DNA of 64,000 nucleotides from positions 1 through 64,000 of the forward strand of contig JAUNAJ010000003.1 of NCBI GenBank assembly GCA_030527645.1, given 5' to 3'. A model generated the notes under the pieces. That model saw nothing but the letters and a program-made list of their open reading frames with translations, made no database searches and was not told the DNA's origin. Below, piece by piece: positions 59,466 through 64,000 of this stretch (position 1 is the stretch's first letter; every line of letters begins with the position of its first letter). This DNA is from Lachnospiraceae bacterium. Its GTDB lineage: Bacteria; Bacillota; Clostridia; Lachnospirales; Lachnospiraceae. A program made the position numbers and the translations under genes.

Positions 59466-59610
59466 ATAAATAGTGCGTGTACGTGCACATTGCAAGTTTA
59501 TTAACATTGTAGATAAAAGGCAATATTAATGAATCTTTGAGCAAATCATTTACATTTCATATTCTTTTTCCTTGCAGATCTGTTCTCCCAAGCAGATCTG
59601 CTCTTTTTTT
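59466..59610 (+). ncRNA. Candidate small RNA
   Basis: A consensus promoter ending at 59459 and an intrinsic terminator (GCAGATCTG / CAGATCTGC, 59574-59601, then a T-run to 59610) bracket about 145 bases with no plausible open frame. The first part contains GTGCGTGTACGTGCAC, which can fold back. It could be a small RNA or an attenuated leader. I cannot assign it to a known RNA family. Confidence 0.4.
59574..59610 (+). terminator. Intrinsic terminator in leader region
   Basis: GCAGATCTG (59574-59582) pairs with CAGATCTGC (59593-59601), followed by TC and seven T residues (59604-59610). Confidence 0.75.
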
Positions 59611-59702
59611 GTTTCAAATATATGAAATATATGTTACAATACTTTGTAACCTATCGGTAATGTTAGGACACAAAGAGCGTTGCTGTTCACAGGATGCAGA
59701 GA

Positions 59703-59749
59703 TACACATACCGGCTCTTCCTGCCGGCATGTAAGAACCTGTATGTGTA
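59703..59749 (+). promoter_or_regulatory. Structured leader of 631-residue protein gene
   Basis: Outer stem TACACATAC (59703-59711) with GTATGTGTA (59741-59749), inner stem CCGGC/GCCGG (about 59711-59727). It lies 50 bases before the start codon, in the 5' leader if transcription begins upstream. Confidence 0.4.
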
Positions 59750-59798
59750 ACAAGTAACACAGACACCTCATCAGAGATTGTAATTAAGGAGACAAATT

Positions 59799-61694
59799 AT
59801 GCACGATATCAATCGCATCAGAGATCTTCAGACGCAGCAGATCAGTCTGGACGCGCAGTATGAAGAATTGGATGCATTAGTAGATAGTCTGAAAACCATC
59901 CGAAGCAATCAGGAATTTCTTCCTGAAGCGATCACAACCTCGATCCGTACAAAGCTGGCTGACATTCAGACAAAGCAGAAAAATTTTCTTACCGGCTATG
60001 AAGCACTGAATCTTGGCAGCACCCCGTCCACGATCAGCGGCTGCAAGGTCGAGCTGGACGATTACGAGAAATATATTCTTGAGAAATCCTCCTACGTAGA
60101 GGTAATCAATTTTGTACTTTCCCTGGATTCTGACAATGCTTCGGCAAAAGCTGCCTTAAAGCAGCACAAGGCCTTTGCCGCTTCCTATGACTGCAGGACC
60201 AATTCTGTGGCTCAGTGCGAAACGGATCTGCGGAAATATATTCTTTTGAGAGATGCCTACGAGGAAAGGGATCCCGCCAGGAGACTTTCTTCAATCATTG
60301 AATTAAGCCCGATGATCGACTTTCCACTGGTGGTTGCTTTGAATACCAATGCACTGACCTGCTCCGGTAAAGATTCCGCAGCAGAAGCTCCGGCAGCAGC
60401 AGTCTCCACTGCTGCATCTGCCCCTCCATCCGGTACTTCAGCTTCTCCGGTATCCGCGGCAGCAACTGATTCTGCGCCAATTGCAGAGTCTGCATCAGCG
60501 GCTGATCCGTCTGCTTCTTCCGTTCAGACCTCTGCTGAGCCGGCACCGGTCGTACCTGAGTCACGATCTGCAGCAGGTGCTCCGAATCCATCGGAGGATA
60601 TTCTGCTGGAAAATGAGTACTGGCAGCCCCGGACAAAATATCCGATGCCGGACTTCACCGTTCCTCAGAAACCGATCTCCAACCGCCCTGCCCCGGATGA
60701 GGCACCGGTTTCCCATCTGGGAATCGAGAATGGGCTGACAGCAGAACTGACACAGGTTCTCTCAAGGGAGAGAGCTGCGGCTGCTTTATCGCCTGATGTT
60801 GATAGTACAACCTCTCATTCAGGAGATCACAGTGATCAGAACAGTGAGACAACCGCACTCTGGAAAGAGCTTGGCATCAGCCGGCCGGAGGATGTCTGCT
60901 ATTCTGTTCCGGATCAAAGCATGCAGATCTACCGTCGTGAGATCCCCAAGAAATTCTCCGCTGACGATTTCCAGAAGGAGATGTCACTGAAGTCTCCTAA
61001 CAGATTTGAAAAGCAGTGTGCGATCAAGGATGCCTATAAATACGGAGCTACCAGTCCCGGTCTTCTTGCAGGTCTGATCCGCGAAGAGATCCCGAATGTA
61101 AAAAATGCCTGCGATGCCCTGGTGAACAGCGGCTATATGAAAGCCTTCGAGCTGTCCGGTCCTGCCTTTGAGCAGTTTGACCGCCTGTATGTGCTGACTG
61201 CCATTGGACGGAAGGTATTCACCAATTCAGAGACTGCTTCCGTTCTGAATCTGCCTCCCGCAGCGAAGCCGGCCACACCGCCCTTCGCAACCCATGCAGA
61301 CGCAGTGCTGAACAGACAGCTGTTTCTGAAATCCAAAAATCTGATGGAGCTCTATATGCCGTCACGCCAGTTTAATGTTGGATCCTTTATTCTGGAAACG
61401 AACAGCTTCATTAATTTCTTCCCTACGACCAATAATACCGGCACCTACGCATATGTAAGTGTTTTGGGCAATGATCCAAGAAATTACATGATCTTCCAGG
61501 TAGAGCTGGAGGAGATGCTTCCTTCGCTTGATACGATTACTGTTGTGGGAATGGATCTGATCCATGCAAAGGCACTTGCTGACTGGATCTATCAGTGCTT
61601 CAGCAATAAACTGACCGGAAAGAAATTCCAGTACTATACCAACGCTACGGATACCTATTATTCCTATTCTGACGGATCCTCCTTCAAAATCTAA
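59799..61694 (+). CDS. Uncharacterised protein with coiled coil and winged-helix-like region
   Basis: A 631-residue soluble protein I do not recognise. Residues 1-160 are helical, probably coiled coil, rich in Leu, Gln, Lys and Asp. Residues 190-265 are a low-complexity Ala/Ser/Pro linker. Residues 405-475 look like a winged helix (AYKYGATSPGLLAGLIREEI, then YVLTAIGRKVF). The last 130 residues are a mixed alpha/beta domain (FNVGSFILETNSFINFF, FQVELEEMLP, ITVVGMDLIHAKALADWI). No signal peptide or membrane helix. RBS AAGGAGACAAATT is good. The layout (sensor-like linker plus DNA-binding-like domain) suggests a regulatory or nucleic-acid role, not more. Confidence 0.8.
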   Translation: MHDINRIRDLQTQQISLDAQYEELDALVDSLKTIRSNQEFLPEAITTSIRTKLADIQTKQKNFLTGYEALNLGSTPSTISGCKVELDDYEKYILEKSSYVEVINFVLSLDSDNASAKAALKQHKAFAASYDCRTNSVAQCETDLRKYILLRDAYEERDPARRLSSIIELSPMIDFPLVVALNTNALTCSGKDSAAEAPAAAVSTAASAPPSGTSASPVSAAATDSAPIAESASAADPSASSVQTSAEPAPVVPESRSAAGAPNPSEDILLENEYWQPRTKYPMPDFTVPQKPISNRPAPDEAPVSHLGIENGLTAELTQVLSRERAAAALSPDVDSTTSHSGDHSDQNSETTALWKELGISRPEDVCYSVPDQSMQIYRREIPKKFSADDFQKEMSLKSPNRFEKQCAIKDAYKYGATSPGLLAGLIREEIPNVKNACDALVNSGYMKAFELSGPAFEQFDRLYVLTAIGRKVFTNSETASVLNLPPAAKPATPPFATHADAVLNRQLFLKSKNLMELYMPSRQFNVGSFILETNSFINFFPTTNNTGTYAYVSVLGNDPRNYMIFQVELEEMLPSLDTITVVGMDLIHAKALADWIYQCFSNKLTGKKFQYYTNATDTYYSYSDGSSFKI

Positions 61695-61813
61695 CCTGCG
61701 TTGGATCTCCCGGAGACCTGCAGAGGCTTTGGGATCCTATCCATGCGTTCTCCCACCGTCTGTGAGCGAGGATACCCTCCACTGATGTACCTGACACAAG
61801 GAGAAACTCAATC

Positions 61814-62512
61814 ATGAAAGCCAGCCGTCTTACTGCAAAAATCTGCAGATTCATCCCGGAAAAAGTCGACGATGCGATTGTTCTGGAGATTTATGAACTG
61901 ATGCAGAAAACAGGGAAGCTGCTGCGGATCCATGCACCTGCATCTTTTCAAAAAAATTCTGAAGCACTGCAGGTTCATGTCCCTTCCATCCTTCGTGCAG
62001 GCGGTTATATAGAGGATCAGTTTTCCTACGGCGATCTGACCTATGGAAAAACCACTATGAAACTTGCAGGCTGCGAGATCTTTGCGGTATATAATGCACT
62101 GGTTACATTAAAGGCTGGACACTGGTCAGATCTGCCTGCAATAATCCGGGATTTTGAAACAGAGGGTATGGTACTCTCCGGTAAATTCGGAACCTCCCCC
62201 AAGTCAATGATCCGGTATCTGGACCATAAGGGATTCCACACGGAATTTACGACAGATCCTTCCCGTTTTGAATCATTGGGAAAAAAGTACCGTTCTCTGA
62301 TACTGATCATGTATAATAATGCATCAGACATCAGAGAACAGATCCACACTGTGCACATATCTTCTGAGTCCGCAGTATTTACGGCACATAATGTGTACTG
62401 CAACGGAACTGTTGCGGGTCCCTCTTCTTCACTGACAGGGCTGATCTCCGGCTTCAACAACGGTAAAGCAAGGGGGATCTGCCTGATCGGAATTAATAAT
62501 CATAGAATGTAA
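61814..62512 (+). CDS. Papain/C39-like cysteine peptidase candidate
   Basis: A 232-residue protein. LAGCEIFAVYNAL (Cys87) has the Gly-Cys-x-x-x-A-x-x-N form of the nucleophile helix in C39-like peptidases. A later His192 (FTAHNVY) could be the second catalytic residue. No signal peptide is evident. RBS AAGGAG is good. It follows the 631-residue protein gene by 119 bases with no terminator between, so they may be co-transcribed. The fold call rests on one motif and needs profile or structure comparison. Confidence 0.55.
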   Translation: MKASRLTAKICRFIPEKVDDAIVLEIYELMQKTGKLLRIHAPASFQKNSEALQVHVPSILRAGGYIEDQFSYGDLTYGKTTMKLAGCEIFAVYNALVTLKAGHWSDLPAIIRDFETEGMVLSGKFGTSPKSMIRYLDHKGFHTEFTTDPSRFESLGKKYRSLILIMYNNASDIREQIHTVHISSESAVFTAHNVYCNGTVAGPSSSLTGLISGFNNGKARGICLIGINNHRM

Positions 62513-62542
62513 AAACAGGGCAGAACCATCTGCCCTGTTTTT
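62511..62542 (+). terminator. Intrinsic terminator after 232-residue gene
   Basis: AAAAACAGGGCAG (62511-62523) pairs with CTGCCCTGTTTTT (62530-62542) around AACCAT, ending in T5. It overlaps the end of the preceding gene by two bases. Confidence 0.88.
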
Positions 62543-62559
62543 CTGCTTATTACTTTTTC

Positions 62560-62588
62560 TTTACATTTCTGTTATTTTTTTCTATAAT
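62560..62588 (+). promoter_or_regulatory. Promoter of amidase gene
   Basis: -35 TTTACA (62560-62565), 17-base spacer, -10 TATAAT (62583-62588). It lies 33 bases upstream of the ATG at 62621. Confidence 0.75.
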
Positions 62589-62620
62589 GGATATTAATAA
62601 TGACTTTTAGGGGAAAATTT

Positions 62621-63634
62621 ATGGCAGATAACAGACGCAATCGCTACTCTTCGGATCATGATGACACGGAAACCAGTGTCTCCTCCAGAAGAACGCGGCG
62701 AAGTTCTCAAAATACAAATACCCGGAGATCTGATTCCAGATTTGATACACAGGCAGTGACAAGAAGTCTGGAGGAGCAGGCAGACAGTCAGGCTCGCAGA
62801 ACCGGCTACAATTCAGAAAATTCCCGTTCTGAAACCGGACGAACCTCAACAAGAAGGAGCAGCCAGCGGCAGACTGCACGCATCGCACCGGTTAATGAGC
62901 AGACTTATGAAGAGCAGCGCAGGGAACGCCAGCGGCTCCGCAGGGAACGCAAGGAATATGAACGCTGGAGATTTGCCCATCGGATTGTGCGGATTCTTAT
63001 TGTGATCGTCCTCATTCTTGACGTCATCATCTTCCGTTTCGGAATTTTCAAGGGCGGATTCCTACCTGTCTGGAATATGCTTACTTCCGGGGGGACAACT
63101 ACAGCTTCTACGGAAACAACTGTGTCCTCAGGAATTGATCTGGAAATCAGCGAGCAGCTGCTGACTGTGAATGAATACTCCAGACCGGGAACAGAGCTGA
63201 CTGCAGTAAACGGGATCGTAGTCCATTACATTGGAAATCCCGGTACCGACGCGCAGGCTAACAGGGATTATTTTGAAAGCCTGAAGGATGGATCTTCAGA
63301 AGTGTATTCCAGCTGCAATTACATTATCGGTCTGGACGGCACCATCATTCAATGCGTTCCGGACAACGAGGTTGCCTATGCCTCCGGGGAACGAAACAGT
63401 GATACGATTTCTATCGAGTGCTGTCATCCGGATGAAACAGGTGCGTTCACTGAGGAGACCTACAATTCTCTGGTTCTTCTGACGGCAAAGCTCTGCAGCG
63501 AGTATTCTCTTACAACGGATCAGATTCTCCGTCACTACGATGTAAACGGAAAACCCTGTCCCTTATACTTCGTTAACGATGCTGACGCCTGGAGCAGCTT
63601 CCTTTCGTCCGTTGCAGCTCAGCTGCAATCGTGA
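62621..63634 (+). CDS. Membrane-anchored N-acetylmuramoyl-L-alanine amidase
   Basis: A 337-residue protein. Residues 1-118 are a hydrophilic, Arg/Ser/Asp/Gln-rich cytosolic tail. One membrane helix (about 122-145) follows. An external amidase_2 domain (about 185-337) has VVHYIG and LRHYDVNGKPCP, which provide the zinc ligands (two His and a Cys). It cleaves the bond between MurNAc and the stem peptide, in cell wall turnover or spore/cell separation. The ATG at 62621 follows AGGGG. The frame upstream to 62600 overlaps the promoter. Confidence 0.9.
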   Translation: MADNRRNRYSSDHDDTETSVSSRRTRRSSQNTNTRRSDSRFDTQAVTRSLEEQADSQARRTGYNSENSRSETGRTSTRRSSQRQTARIAPVNEQTYEEQRRERQRLRRERKEYERWRFAHRIVRILIVIVLILDVIIFRFGIFKGGFLPVWNMLTSGGTTTASTETTVSSGIDLEISEQLLTVNEYSRPGTELTAVNGIVVHYIGNPGTDAQANRDYFESLKDGSSEVYSSCNYIIGLDGTIIQCVPDNEVAYASGERNSDTISIECCHPDETGAFTEETYNSLVLLTAKLCSEYSLTTDQILRHYDVNGKPCPLYFVNDADAWSSFLSSVAAQLQS

Positions 63635-63681
63635 CACAGCAGGTTCAGCAGAGTGCTCACAAAACATATAGTACATATCCC

Positions 63682-63718
63682 AAACGCTTCGGTTGAATAT
63701 TTCAATCGAAGCGTTTTT
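63682..63718 (+). terminator. Intrinsic terminator of amidase gene
   Basis: AAACGCTTCGGTTGA (63682-63696) pairs with TCAATCGAAGCGTTT (63702-63716), ending in TTTTT. Confidence 0.88.
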
Positions 63719-63762
63719 CATCAGAACCATCCCTGTCGTTACTTTCCGTAATCCTGTGAATC

Positions 63763-63771
63763 TGCTATAAT
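63763..63771 (+). promoter_or_regulatory. Extended -10 promoter of LysR gene
   Basis: TGCTATAAT (63763-63771) is an extended -10 element. The -35 position (TTTCCG) is weak. It lies about 50 bases before the LysR start. Confidence 0.6.
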
Positions 63772-63822
63772 AAGCGGGGAATATTTCCCAGAATTTCTTA
63801 AACAAAACGGAGAAAAGATCCT

Positions 63823-64000
63823 ATGGAATTAAAGCAGCTGCAATATTTTGTAATATGTGCAGAAACACAGTCATTTCGAAAGGCTTCCAGCCTTCTTTTT
63901 ACTACCCAGTCCAATGTCAGCAAGGTCATCAAGTCTCTGGAGGATGAATTGGGACAGGCTCTGTTCCTTCGGAGCAAAACAGGCGTCAGTCTGACAGAAA
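63823..64000 (+). CDS. LysR-family regulator, N-terminal part only
   Basis: A gene cut by the window end. The 59 visible codons begin MELKQLQYFVICAETQSF and continue with the LysR winged-helix (RKASSLLFTTQSNVSKVIKSLEDELG, quoted: TTQSNVSKVIKSLE). RBS GGAG lies 10-13 bases upstream. The target genes are unknown. They may lie beyond the window. Confidence 0.85.
   Translation, partial: MELKQLQYFVICAETQSFRKASSLLFTTQSNVSKVIKSLEDELGQALFLRSKTGVSLTE

Larger units (their letters stand above)
59233..59798. other. Divergent intergenic region with possible small RNA
   Basis: This 566-base gap lies between the rbs-type operon (minus) and the 631-residue protein gene (plus). It contains a plus-strand promoter (59432-59459), a terminator (59574-59610) with no gene between, a GTTACA/TGTAAC palindrome (about 59633-59650) and a structured leader (59703-59749). 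The rbsA upstream part is AT-rich. No clear minus-strand promoter was found. Confidence 0.6.

Noticed and set aside
1-64000. CRISPR array, prophage, transposon, tRNA or rRNA genes
   Set aside because: No regularly spaced repeats with unique spacers, no phage or transposase proteins and no tRNA-like cloverleaf were seen on either strand by eye.

Overview
The window looks like the chromosome of a strictly anaerobic, monoderm gut Firmicute, most likely a member of the Lachnospiraceae (Clostridia). The reasons are moderate GC content, strong AGGAGG-type ribosome binding sites, a clostridial single-chain PurL, sortase-anchored pili, a selenium-dependent molybdenum hydroxylase (SDMH) maturation cluster, TRAP and ABC transporters, and no outer-membrane components. 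No rRNA, tRNA, CRISPR array, transposase or prophage gene was seen. The species cannot be fixed from the sequence alone.

Layout. 1-1934: a MATE exporter on the minus strand with a terminator, next to a 53-bp tandem repeat at the window edge. 1935-12388 (minus): a nitrogenase-like block made of a fused NifH-NifD-type protein, a NifK/BchB-type partner and a MATE exporter, followed by a five-gene peptide/nickel-class (family 5) ABC importer. 12586-14346: a small unknown protein, a nitrilase-family amidase and a DUF3786 protein. 14538-20060 (minus): a five-gene pilus locus with two FctA-like pilins, a thioester/Cna-B tip adhesin, a signal-peptidase-like protein that lacks both catalytic residues (SipA-like), and a class B sortase. 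20311-25256 (minus): a MacB-type ABC exporter with two different HlyD-type adaptors. 25555-35120: a complete SDMH divergon. The maturation genes (cysteine desulfurase, Se/S carrier-like, YqeC, YqeB, YedF, SelD, HTH-MobA fusion) face the FAD, 2Fe-2S and molybdopterin subunits. 35292-43360: an NCS2 purine permease, then guaB, purL and purM.

43587-49653: small accessory genes and a TAXI-TRAP transporter whose promoter carries a palindrome in its spacer. 50077-59232 (minus): an RbsABC-type sugar importer, then a YesN-like response regulator, a sensor kinase with no membrane or sensor domain, a catalytically degenerate RbsA-like protein and an ABC-F ATPase. 59799-64000 (plus): two uncharacterised proteins, a membrane-anchored amidase and the start of a LysR regulator.

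Two parts look most novel. (1) The NifH-NifD fusion keeps both Fe-protein cysteines and all three alpha-type P-cluster cysteines. Its partner keeps a single cysteine, which predicts a four-Cys [4Fe-4S] centre as in chlorophyllide oxidoreductase. The residues that bind FeMo-co are missing, so this is probably a nitrogenase-like reductase acting on an unknown, perhaps imported, substrate. (2) The soluble kinase, regulator and pseudo-ABC protein beside an RbsABC importer suggest a sensing route in which a dead RbsA paralogue supplies the missing input. Both functions are inferred from sequence and context only.
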